The notes under the pieces: model-generated
Databases searched by the model: none
Seen by the model: only the letters and a program-made list of their open reading frames with translations
Told to the model about the DNA's origin: nothing
Part shown: in pieces, positions 1 to 6,234 of the stretch
Layout of the letters: each line of letters opens with the position of its first letter
Position numbering within the stretch: the first letter of the stretch is position 1
Position numbers and translations under genes: made by a program
Assembly: GCA_001872925.1 (NCBI GenBank)
Contig: MNYD01000048.1
Span: 1-8,997, forward strand
DNA from: Dehalococcoidia bacterium CG2_30_46_19
Lineage (GTDB): Bacteria > Chloroflexota > Dehalococcoidia > GIF9 > AB-539-J10
Direction of reading: 5' to 3'
DNA length: 8,997 bases

Positions 1-357
1 CTTGAGAACACGATGGAGTTCTATTAACCTTGTGGTCATCATCACCAGATATGCCATCACATCGTTTTGCCCTATGGCATCATGTAAGGCGCCAATTAGC
101 TGCGCAATTTTCAGTGGTCCACTAGTGACAATATCATGGTAAGTATTCTCGGCGGTCTGAGTCCAATGCCAGGTATCCGTGAACGCTTTTATCTGGGCTT
201 CAGACTCAACCCCACCATTTTCCTTGAACAGGATGTTATAGTCCTTCTTGCTATTGAACGGTGGGTCCAGATAGACAAGGTCAATAGAATTATCAGGAAT
301 ATACTTGCGTAGGATTTCTAAGTTATCGCCGTAATATAAAACGTTGGTTTTCAACAT
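1..357 (-). CDS. Site-specific DNA-methyltransferase, beta-class adenine type (N-terminal part, cut by window edge)
   Basis: This 119-codon open frame begins at ATG 357-355 and runs off the left edge without a stop, so only the N-terminus is present. Near the start it reads NVLYYGDNLEILRKYIPDNS, then IDLVYLDPPFNSKKDYNILF. The GDNLEIL piece matches the region ahead of the catalytic motif in N6-adenine/N4-cytosine methylases, and DPPF (about residues 32-35) is catalytic motif IV. Motif IV lying near the N-terminus, ahead of the AdoMet-binding motif, is the beta-class order also seen in type III Mod proteins. Full-length relatives are several hundred residues long. The protein would methylate a base in a specific DNA sequence using S-adenosylmethionine. 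Upstream the frame is open to a TAA near 430, but no other ATG, GTG or TTG lies there. No clear Shine-Dalgarno site precedes the ATG. Whether it pairs with a restriction gene cannot be decided here, although a nuclease-like gene lies about 460 bases upstream. Confidence 0.85.
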   Translation of the reverse strand, partial: MLKTNVLYYGDNLEILRKYIPDNSIDLVYLDPPFNSKKDYNILFKENGGVESEAQIKAFTDTWHWTQTAENTYHDIVTSGPLKIAQLIGALHDAIGQNDVMAYLVMMTTRLIELHRVLK

Positions 358-431
358 GTAACTAGGGGTATTGCAATTTTTATGTTTCCCTTCACCTGTT
401 GCCTCTTCTTGATAAATACTATTATTATATT

Positions 432-460
432 ATTTTAAGGTATATCTAAAGTATTGACAA
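432..460 (-). promoter_or_regulatory. Predicted promoter of the methyltransferase gene
   Basis: Read on the minus strand, a -35 box TTGTCA (460-455) is followed after exactly 17 bases by a -10 box TAAAAT (437-432). Ten of twelve positions match the sigma-70 consensus. Transcription would start near 425, leaving an untranslated leader of about 65 bases before the ATG at 357. A weaker overlapping pair (TTGACT at 467-462, TATACC at 444-439, 17-base spacer) uses the other arm of the same palindrome. The surrounding spacer is visibly AT-rich. Confidence 0.5.
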
Positions 461-467
461 AAGTCAA
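454..467. repeat. Palindrome TTGAC-AAAA-GTCAA over the methyltransferase -35 region
   Basis: Two perfect 5-base arms flank AAAA. The palindrome covers the -35 box of the predicted methyltransferase promoter, and a second perfect palindrome (ACATATGT, 467-474) lies right beside it. A dyad at this place is where a dimeric repressor or a restriction-modification controller protein could bind. That role is inferred only from position. TTGAC/GTCAA can also arise simply because both arms resemble -35 boxes. Confidence 0.35.
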
Positions 468-492
468 CATATGTGCCAAAATATCAACAAAT

Positions 493-554
493 AGAGAATT
501 GGTGTATTGCTTGATATGCAATGCCGCGGGTTTCTTTGAAATCGCCAATTCTCT
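493..554. other. 62-base structured element able to fold as a three-way junction
   Basis: The ends are a perfect 10-base inverted repeat, AGAGAATTGG (493-502) and CCAATTCTCT (545-554). Inside are two further hairpins. One is 504-510 with 518-524 (7 pairs including one G-T, loop of 7). The other is 529-534 with 538-543 (6 pairs including one G-T, loop of 3). All but 6 junction bases and the loops can pair. On the plus strand the element runs straight into a T tract (554-558), and on the minus strand it is followed by TATTTGTTG. It could be a small structured RNA, an unusual terminator, or a miniature element with terminal inverted repeats. It lies between the proA remnant and the methyltransferase promoter, near where proA similarity ends. 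Pairing was read by eye, with no energy calculation. Confidence 0.4.
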
Positions 555-594
555 TTTTAATTTTCTTCATCCTGAGGTAATTTTTCTGGCAAGT

Positions 595-788
595 CAATAA
601 ACCTGAAGCCTTAGCCTTATCATAGTCAATTTTATTGACAGCTAAGATTTCGTCTTTTCTGGCGACAAGGGCTTCAGCGATGTTAAGCAAAGTCTTGTTT
701 TTAATTTCCATAGAAAGAAAGCAAGCCTTTTTGAAGCTGTCTTGGCTGCCTTAGCTTTTTCTTCTAGCTCTTTTGTAGCCGCGTTCAT
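595..788 (-). pseudogene. proA: proA remnant: gamma-glutamyl phosphate reductase, frameshifted and truncated
   Basis: Translation from ATG 788 gives MNAATKELEEKAKAAKTASK followed by RLAF, and then the frame is lost near 714-720. The next frame continues with MEIKNKTLLNIAEALVARKD and EILAVNKIDYDKAKASGL. Joined, these are the normal N-terminus of ProA, the NADPH-dependent enzyme that reduces glutamyl-5-phosphate in proline synthesis. Adding a single T to the run at 716-720 would restore the frame as ...LAFLSMEIKNK. After ASGL (about 595-601) the similarity stops, so some 350 C-terminal residues, including the catalytic cysteine region, are missing. The start region still has GGAG seven bases before the ATG. 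The gene lies downstream of proB in the usual proBA order, but another gene now separates them. The lost T alone might be a sequencing error, but the truncation is not explained that way. Confidence 0.8.
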
Positions 789-815
789 ATCTCCACTCCA
801 TTCTCGGTTTAAACG

Positions 816-1670
816 CTAATCAGGGTATATGTTAACTACTCTACCCTTATTACGCATATCAACGAGGTAGATACAATCAATGTCAGAAATAAGGTCACGT
901 TCTAGATTCTGCACTTGGTTCTTTATCAGGTATTCCTCAATGAAAGGGTAACAAGCGAGTAGAAGAATAGTCTTTCTTGCTCTCTTTTCTTTAGCTAATT
1001 CAAGTTGCTTATTTGGCTGAACGCCATTCCCCTTAGGCTTAAATACTTCAGCGAAAATCTTCTTGTGCACCTCCGAAAAATCACGCACACGAATTGGGCT
1101 GATAGGCGATATCACCTTGCATATTGAATCTGGGTTTTTGTTAATTAGTAGCTCAGATGGACGGTATTTCCCCCATGCGTGGTATTCGTCCCTGCCCCTA
1201 GTTTTCTCTTGAGGCCATTTGGTAAATTTGCATGCGATATCAGGCCCAATATCTATAAAATCTGGCTTCAATATTGATTCCTTATCGATCAAAACCTCGG
1301 CAAAACTTTTTCGGAATTGTGAACGCTCTTCAGGCTTCAAATTAAAGACTGGTGGATGGATAAGCTTAAATTCCCCTTGAATTCCTTTGCTTGCCAAATT
1401 TTGGGTTAACTCTAAGCACAACTTCTCCCAGAATTCAGACCACCTGGAAATATCCCTTGTAGTATCTAGTTCTTTCACCTCAATTCCAATCCACTCCTGT
1501 GGGTTAGCACGCTCGTAAGCCACGAAGTCCCAACGCAGCTTGCCCACTAGCTCAGTGAGATGAGCTTCCGCTTTCTCATAAATATAGTTTCTTTTATGCT
1601 GTTTGTTATACCAGTCTAGGAAATATTCACAGCATGTTATTTCTTGATTTTCTTTACTCATCTCGCTCAC
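816..1670 (-). CDS. Unrecognised 284-residue protein, possible PD-(D/E)XK nuclease, inserted between proB and proA
   Basis: I do not recognise this family. The start is GTG at 1670-1668, overlapping the proB stop by four bases (GTGA), with GGTGG about 7 bases upstream. An in-frame ATG at 1661-1659 is an alternative start. The N-terminal third is predicted helix (about residues 30-45, with Glu35 and Glu40), then WDFVAYE (Asp48), then WIGIEVKEL (Glu64, Lys66). This helix-D-x(15)-E-V-K arrangement fits the PD-(D/E)XK nuclease core, but short motifs like this occur by chance. The C-terminal part has NKQLELAKEKRARKTILLLA followed by CYPFIEEYL and DIDCIYLVD, resembling an alternating helix-strand domain. 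There is no signal peptide or membrane segment, so it should be cytoplasmic. Basic residues are frequent, which suits nucleic-acid contact. It is co-oriented and probably translationally coupled with proB, yet has no evident role in proline synthesis. With the methyltransferase beyond, a restriction or defence role is possible but unproven. Confidence 0.75.
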   Translation of the reverse strand: MSEMSKENQEITCCEYFLDWYNKQHKRNYIYEKAEAHLTELVGKLRWDFVAYERANPQEWIGIEVKELDTTRDISRWSEFWEKLCLELTQNLASKGIQGEFKLIHPPVFNLKPEERSQFRKSFAEVLIDKESILKPDFIDIGPDIACKFTKWPQEKTRGRDEYHAWGKYRPSELLINKNPDSICKVISPISPIRVRDFSEVHKKIFAEVFKPKGNGVQPNKQLELAKEKRARKTILLLACYPFIEEYLIKNQVQNLERDLISDIDCIYLVDMRNKGRVVNIYPD

Positions 1671-2779
1671 ACTACCACCATATTATTCCTGTGAATCACC
1701 TCGTCGCCATAGTTATGCCCCAGAAGGGTTAATATTTTAGCGGAGTGGGCGCCTTTAATGACGGATATATCGGCAGAGCTGTAATTGGAGACTCCGCAGC
1801 CAATTTGTCTTCCTTGTTCATCGAGGATATCCAGGGTATCGCCACGCTGGAAATCGCCGTTTACTTCCAGGATGCCAGCGGGGAGCAAGCTTTTGTTCTG
1901 CTCTTTGATGGCTATTTCAGCACCTTTATCCACCACTACTTTGCCCTTGGAAGCCAGACCGCTGAGCAGCCATCTTTTTTTGCTCTCCATTTTATTTACC
2001 TGTGCCGGGAAAAACGTGCCGATATCTTCTCCCTTGTCAATCCTTAATAAGATGTCAGGCTCGTACCCATCGGCAATGATGACGCTTACCCCTGAGGAGG
2101 TAGCAAGCCTGGCAGCCTCGATCTTGGTTACCATTCCACCGGTTCCCAGCCGGTTGGCGGTTTTGCTGGCCAGGTGCTCGATTTTGGAATCAATCTTGTC
2201 CACCCGGCGGATGAGTTGAGCCTGGGGGTTATAGTTCGGGTCATCAGTATATAAGCCTCCGATGTCGGTGAGCAGTATTAGAAGGTCAGCATCAACCAGA
2301 TTGGCTACCATAGCGGAAAGGTTATCATTATCCCCGAATTTAAGCTCCTCAATCTCGTCCAGGGCAACAACATCGTTCTCATTGACGATGCAGATTACCC
2401 CCAACTCCATCAATGCCAGCAGTGTATTGCGGGCATTAAGGTAGCCAGCACGGTCAGACATATCTGCTTTGGTAAGCAATGCCTGGGCTATGGGTATATC
2501 ATACCTGTTAAAAAGTTGCTCATAAGCAGACATAAGGTAGCTTTGTCCTACTGAAGCTAGAACCTGTTTGAACTGCGTATTCTTACGTTCTGAAATTCCG
2601 GCTAGTTTTTCTCTTCCCGCAGCTATGGCTCCTGAGGAAACGATTATTATCTCCTTGCCCTGGTGATGGAGCTGGGCTATTTGCGCTACCAAACTTGACA
2701 TAACTTCTAAATCAAGGTGCTCTGTGCCTGAGGTAAGAAGCCTTGTGCCAAATTTAGCTATTATGCGGTGATAAGACAT
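1667..2779 (-). CDS. proB: Glutamate 5-kinase with C-terminal PUA domain
   Basis: ProB phosphorylates L-glutamate with ATP to glutamyl-5-phosphate, the first step of proline synthesis, in the cytoplasm. Using ATG 2779 the protein has 370 residues, close to the E. coli length of 367. The amino-acid kinase domain shows AKFGTRLLTSG (about 8-18), VSSGAIAAG (47-55), VNENDVVALDEIE (132-144), FGDNDNLSA (148-156), LLTDIGGLYTDDP (169-181) and GTGGMVTKIEAA (212-223). A PUA domain fills about 268-345, with WLLSGLASKG at its start. The open frame extends 12 codons further to a TTG at 2815, but that stretch contains the predicted promoter and the usual N-terminus is MSYHRIIAKFGT, so ATG 2779 is preferred. 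No Shine-Dalgarno site precedes it, consistent with a leaderless message. The gene is intact although its partner proA downstream is broken; its product cyclises unless another ProA exists in the genome. Confidence 0.95.
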   Translation of the reverse strand: MSYHRIIAKFGTRLLTSGTEHLDLEVMSSLVAQIAQLHHQGKEIIIVSSGAIAAGREKLAGISERKNTQFKQVLASVGQSYLMSAYEQLFNRYDIPIAQALLTKADMSDRAGYLNARNTLLALMELGVICIVNENDVVALDEIEELKFGDNDNLSAMVANLVDADLLILLTDIGGLYTDDPNYNPQAQLIRRVDKIDSKIEHLASKTANRLGTGGMVTKIEAARLATSSGVSVIIADGYEPDILLRIDKGEDIGTFFPAQVNKMESKKRWLLSGLASKGKVVVDKGAEIAIKEQNKSLLPAGILEVNGDFQRGDTLDILDEQGRQIGCGVSNYSSADISVIKGAHSAKILTLLGHNYGDEVIHRNNMVVV

Positions 2780-2786
2780 CAGTGAG

Positions 2787-2815
2787 ATTATAGCAATGCT
2801 GGAGAAGCTCAACAA
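2787..2815 (-). promoter_or_regulatory. Predicted proB promoter giving a leaderless message
   Basis: On the minus strand a perfect -10 hexamer TATAAT (2792-2787) lies 17 bases after TTGTTG (2815-2810), a weak -35 match. Only seven bases separate the -10 box from the proB ATG at 2779, so transcription should begin at or within a base or two of the start codon. The absence of any ribosome-binding site before that ATG fits. The -35 box overlaps the -35 box of an oppositely directed mfd promoter. Confidence 0.5.
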
Positions 2816-2845
2816 CTGAACAAAATACTATTATACTACTATACT
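2809..2845 (+). promoter_or_regulatory. Predicted tandem mfd promoters
   Basis: Two overlapping promoters fit, each with a 17-base spacer. The first is TCAACA (2809-2814) with TATACT (2832-2837); the second is TGAACA (2817-2822) with TATACT (2840-2845). Each -35 box matches the consensus at 4 of 6 positions and each -10 box at 5 of 6. The second -10 box ends seven bases before the mfd ATG, so its transcript would be leaderless. The first would give a leader of about 9 bases. The only purine stretch before the ATG, GGAAG, touches the start codon and is too close to be a normal ribosome site. Confidence 0.45.
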
Positions 2846-2848
2846 ACG
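2825..2848 (+). repeat. Three tandem 8-base repeats forming the mfd -10 region
   Basis: The units are ATACTATT (2825-2832), ATACTACT (2833-2840) and ATACTACG (2841-2848). The first six bases are identical in all three. Consecutive units create the TATACT hexamers used as -10 boxes at 2832 and 2840, eight bases apart. The array lies in the 73-base divergent spacer between proB and mfd. A direct array of this kind can gain or lose units by slippage, which would move the start point relative to the ATG. Confidence 0.7.
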
Positions 2849-2852
2849 GAAG

Positions 2853-5800
2853 ATGAATCTTTCATGCTTACTTTCACTGATGAAAGAACTGCCTTCCTAT
2901 GCACAGCTGGTGAGGCAAGTAAGTGCTGAATGGGAAGGCAAGACGGTGGTGCTTGATGCTGCTAAGCCTTATCTCATAGCTGCTCTCTATGAACAACTCG
3001 GCTTACCAATAATGGTGATTATTGCCCAGCCCAGGGATGCTAGAAAATTATATGAGCAACTTCAAGTTTGGTGTTCCCCCTCAGCTAATGTTTATTATTT
3101 TCCCGAGCTTGATTTCCACTCTTATGACTCTGTTGCTTTGTATCACAGCAATACCGTGGTTGAAAGGTTACAAACATTATCGACGTTAGCGTTTGAGCAG
3201 GATATCAGGGAGCCTCCTTTGATAGTAGCTTCATTACCGGCGGTAATGAACAAAACTACTCCTAAAGAGGGTTTCGTCTCTGCATGCCACGTGTTGAAGC
3301 AAGGTATGACTGCAGACCCCCTGGAGCTTTTACATAGATGGCAAAACATAGGCTATGAAATGGAGAACATGGTTGAATTGCCCGGGACGATGAGCCACCG
3401 AGGTGGCATCGTTGATATCTTTCCTCCCGATAACAACTTGCCGGTGAGGATAGAATTTTTCGGGAATCGAGTAGAGAGCATGAGGTTCTTCAGCCCGACG
3501 GACCAGCGGTCAACCCAGTTTCTAAACTCGCTAACCATTGTTCCAGCTAAGGAAGTTCCGGCAAATGGAGGGAATATCCTCGATTATCTCCAGGATAACG
3601 GCTTACTCATCATTGATTCTCCGCAGGAAATTGAGAATGTTACTCAGGAGGTGTATGCCCAAATCGAGGAACAAGTGCGGAACAGAGCAGAGCCGGGGGG
3701 GAGATTTTCAAGCCTTCCTTGCCTAACTTGGGATGAACTATCGTTGAGACTGAGAAGCAAGAAACAGTTAGTGTTTGATTCCAAGGGTACCGGTGGTGAG
3801 CAATCTTTGCCTTTTAGACTGCCTAAAAGCTATGGTGGTAAGTTGGACATATTCCTCGATGATGCTAAGCAGATGATTGAACAAAGGCAGCGTGTGGTTG
3901 TAGTTAGCCATCAGGCAAACCGGTTAGCTGAGCTTCTTCAAGAGCAGGGTATACATGCTTTTCCAACTTTGGAGGTGAATGAGGTGCCTCCTTCTGGTTC
4001 AATCTCCCTGGTTCAGGGTTCACTGGCCGGAGGGTGGATTGTTAAGGATGTGTTGACTCTGCTCACCGATGCTGAACTGTTCGGTTTTGTGAAACAGGCA
4101 CGTCAGGGCAAAAGGATGCCATTGCATCATCGATGGCTGTTTCCGCAATTAATGCCCGGCAACTACGTAGTCCATATTGACCATGGCATTGCCAGATTTG
4201 GTGGGTTGATAAAAAAGTCCGATAACGGTATTGAGCGGGAATATCTTATTCTGGAATATGCTGGCAATGACCGACTTTATGTGCCTACTGAGCATATAGA
4301 GAGGGTCAGTCGATATGTCGGCGGTGTTCCCTCACCAACCTTGAATCGACTGGGAACCTCAGACTGGGAAAGAACCAAAAAACGGGTTAAGCAATCAATA
4401 GCTGATATTGCTCAGGAATTGCTTGCCCTTTATGCTCAGAGGGAGGTAAGTCCCGGTTTTGCCTTTTCCGAGGATACACTATGGCAACAGGAGCTGGAGG
4501 CGTCTTTTCCTTATATGGAGACACCCGACCAGCTGGAGACAATCATAGCGGTCAAGGAAGACATGGAAGAGCCCAAGCCAATGGATCGGCTTATCTGCGG
4601 CGACGTAGGCTATGGTAAAACCGAGGTAGCTGTTCGCGCCGCCTTTAAGGCGATAATGAATAATAAGCAGGTGGCTATTTTAGTCCCTACCACTGTGCTG
4701 GCCCAGCAGCATTTCATCACCTTCGGGGAAAGGCTGGGAGTTTTTCCAATAAAGGTGGAGATGCTCAGTCGCTTTTGCGCTGCGGAGAAGGAGAAGGTTA
4801 TTCTGGAAGGGTTGGCTAGCGGTGTGGTGGATGTGTGCATTGGCACTCACCGCTTATTACAAAAAGATGTTGTGTTTAAAGATTTAGGTTTGGTGATAAT
4901 TGATGAAGAGCAGCAATTTGGAGTGGTGCAAAAGGAGAATCTGAAGCAGATGAGAAAGGAGGTGGATGTTCTCACTCTCAGCGCTACTCCAATTCCCCGC
5001 ACGCTTCACATGTCGTTAACCGGGCTGAGGGACATGAATATTATGGAGACGCCTCCAGAGCAACGATTGGCGGTTAAAACCTATGTTGGTGCTTATGACG
5101 AAGCACTGGTGCGACGGGCGATATTGCATGAACTGGAGAGAAATGGTCAGGTCTTTTTTGTTCATAATCGAGTGAACAGTATTGCCTTTGTGGCGAGTAA
5201 ATTACAATCCCTGGTGACTGAAGCGAGAATAACGATAGCGCATGGACAAATGGCGGAGGAGGAGCTGGAGAAAGTAATGGCGGATTTTATTGCTGGCAAA
5301 AGCGATGTGCTGGTTACCACCACTATTGTTCAGCTGGGTTTGGATATGCCCAACGTTAATACGCTGTTTGTTGACCATGCTGATAAGTTTGGGTTAACCC
5401 AGCTTTATCAATTGAGAGGAAGGGTAGGGCGCGGCATCAACCAAGCATATGCTTATTTCCTGTTTGACAAAAATAAGCAACTAACCTATCAAGCTCATGA
5501 GCGGCTCAGGGCTATATTTGAAGCTAGCGAGCTTGGGGTTGGATTTAGCATTGCCATGAAAGACTTGGAAATCAGAGGAGCGGGCAATCTTCTCGGTGTT
5601 AAGCAAAGCGGGCATATCGCTGCTGTGGGCTTTGACCTTTATTGTCGATTGCTGGCTGAAGCAGTGGAGGAGTTGAAAGCTGATAAGGATGTCATTGCGG
5701 TGAGCCAAAGCCCTGAGCCCTTCGCCTCTTGTCATTCTGAGGGAGCGAAGCGACCGAAGAATCTCGCTCAGGGTAAACTCCGTGAAGGGACAGCAAAGCA

Positions 5801-6224
5801 ATCTCCCAGCATAGCCCTGCCATTAAGCGCCTATATACCTGAGGAATATGTGGCTGATTTGGATACCAGGTTGAGCCTTTATCGCAGGTTGGCAAAAATA
5901 GAGCGTATCGAGGAAGTAGGGGATATAGCTCAAGAGCTTGAGGATAGGTTCGGTAGTTTGCCTCAGCCAGTGAGGGATCTTCTCTATGTGGTGGAGATAA
6001 AGGCACTGGCTGCCAAACTGGGGGTAGAGTCTATTTTCACTTCGGGTAATCATGTGGTGGTCAAATTCAAAGAGGGGAGGGAAATTAACTGCTTATCCCT
6101 GCCTGATAAATATGGCAAGGCAATTAAAGCCGGTAATACCCAGGTGAAGTTAGATATAAGATATTTTGGGAACAAATGGCCTGCTGTGCTCAGGGAGATA
6201 CTTGAGAGCATAGCTGTGAGCTAG
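2853..6224 (+). CDS. mfd: Transcription-repair coupling factor Mfd
   Basis: Mfd is a DNA translocase that pushes stalled RNA polymerase off DNA lesions and recruits UvrA for excision repair. The 1123 residues compare with about 1150 for E. coli. In order: a UvrB-like N-terminal module (including NMVELPGTMSHRGGIVDIFP near 171-190), the CarD-like RNA polymerase-interaction domain from about 430 (LMPGNYVVHIDHGIARFGG), the two RecA-like translocase lobes, and the C-terminal TRCF domain from about 985 (LSAYIPEEYVADLDTRLSLY). Walker A is GDVGYGKT (583-590, Lys589), Walker B is DEEQ (684-687), and the second lobe has FVHNRVNSI and QLRGRVGRG. The motif usually read as (E/Q)xGxDxPNxNTL is QLGLDMPNVNTL (827-838). 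DEEQ is followed by Gln688 where Arg is usual. Residues about 957-984 are an extra segment encoded by a palindromic DNA repeat. ATG 2853 is chosen because NLSCLLSL resembles family N-termini and sits at the promoter; ATG 2880 is an alternative. The gene diverges from proB and converges on satP. Confidence 0.95.
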   Translation: MNLSCLLSLMKELPSYAQLVRQVSAEWEGKTVVLDAAKPYLIAALYEQLGLPIMVIIAQPRDARKLYEQLQVWCSPSANVYYFPELDFHSYDSVALYHSNTVVERLQTLSTLAFEQDIREPPLIVASLPAVMNKTTPKEGFVSACHVLKQGMTADPLELLHRWQNIGYEMENMVELPGTMSHRGGIVDIFPPDNNLPVRIEFFGNRVESMRFFSPTDQRSTQFLNSLTIVPAKEVPANGGNILDYLQDNGLLIIDSPQEIENVTQEVYAQIEEQVRNRAEPGGRFSSLPCLTWDELSLRLRSKKQLVFDSKGTGGEQSLPFRLPKSYGGKLDIFLDDAKQMIEQRQRVVVVSHQANRLAELLQEQGIHAFPTLEVNEVPPSGSISLVQGSLAGGWIVKDVLTLLTDAELFGFVKQARQGKRMPLHHRWLFPQLMPGNYVVHIDHGIARFGGLIKKSDNGIEREYLILEYAGNDRLYVPTEHIERVSRYVGGVPSPTLNRLGTSDWERTKKRVKQSIADIAQELLALYAQREVSPGFAFSEDTLWQQELEASFPYMETPDQLETIIAVKEDMEEPKPMDRLICGDVGYGKTEVAVRAAFKAIMNNKQVAILVPTTVLAQQHFITFGERLGVFPIKVEMLSRFCAAEKEKVILEGLASGVVDVCIGTHRLLQKDVVFKDLGLVIIDEEQQFGVVQKENLKQMRKEVDVLTLSATPIPRTLHMSLTGLRDMNIMETPPEQRLAVKTYVGAYDEALVRRAILHELERNGQVFFVHNRVNSIAFVASKLQSLVTEARITIAHGQMAEEELEKVMADFIAGKSDVLVTTTIVQLGLDMPNVNTLFVDHADKFGLTQLYQLRGRVGRGINQAYAYFLFDKNKQLTYQAHERLRAIFEASELGVGFSIAMKDLEIRGAGNLLGVKQSGHIAAVGFDLYCRLLAEAVEELKADKDVIAVSQSPEPFASCHSEGAKRPKNLAQGKLREGTAKQSPSIALPLSAYIPEEYVADLDTRLSLYRRLAKIERIEEVGDIAQELEDRFGSLPQPVRDLLYVVEIKALAAKLGVESIFTSGNHVVVKFKEGREINCLSLPDKYGKAIKAGNTQVKLDIRYFGNKWPAVLREILESIAVS
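5719..5792 (+). repeat. Palindromic intergenic-type repeat inserted in frame in mfd
   Basis: The DNA contains GTCATTCTGAGGGAGCGAAG followed by CGACCGAAGAATCTC, which I recognise as a dispersed repeat found between genes in many Chloroflexota and other environmental genomes. It translates in frame as SEGAKRPKNLAQGKLREG, a peptide typical of read-through of such repeats. Dyad symmetry is visible: CTGAGggaGCGA (5737-5748) against TCGCTCAG (5764-5771), CTTCGC (5720-5725) against GCGAAG (5745-5750), and TGTC (5730-5733) against GACA (5789-5792). It lies between the translocase core and the C-terminal domain, a linker likely to tolerate added residues. The exact ends are uncertain because the right half looks diverged. 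I saw no second copy in the window. Confidence 0.65.
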
Positions 6225-6234
6225 GTGCTTGGCC

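Noticed and set aside
493..554. Hammerhead or twister ribozyme, or a tRNA fragment
   Set aside because: A GAAA and a CCCGCGG stretch occur on one strand or the other, but the hammerhead CUGANGA core is absent. Neither the twister core arrangement nor an anticodon or T-arm could be fitted.
570..580. TCATCCTGAGG as a second copy of the mfd repeat
   Set aside because: The similarity is only about ten bases with no GCGAAG or GAATCTC continuation, so chance is the better explanation.
484..594. Tail of the proA-frame open reading frame (about 37 codons after ASGL) as a real C-terminus
   Set aside because: It shows no ProA similarity and runs through the three-way-junction element, so it is read-through of non-coding DNA.
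1745..2444. Plus-strand open frames of 60-144 codons antisense to proB
   Set aside because: They lie opposite a clearly conserved ProB protein, have low-complexity Ser/Leu-rich sequence and no ribosome site. They are shadows of the real gene.
2780..2815. TTG at 2815 as the proB start
   Set aside because: The extra 12 residues are not part of the usual ProB N-terminus, and the stretch contains a perfect TATAAT placed 7 bases before ATG 2779.
5481..6053. Minus-strand open frames antisense to the mfd 3' end
   Set aside because: They overlap the conserved Mfd C-terminus. The longer ones are opened by the palindromic repeat and show no family features.
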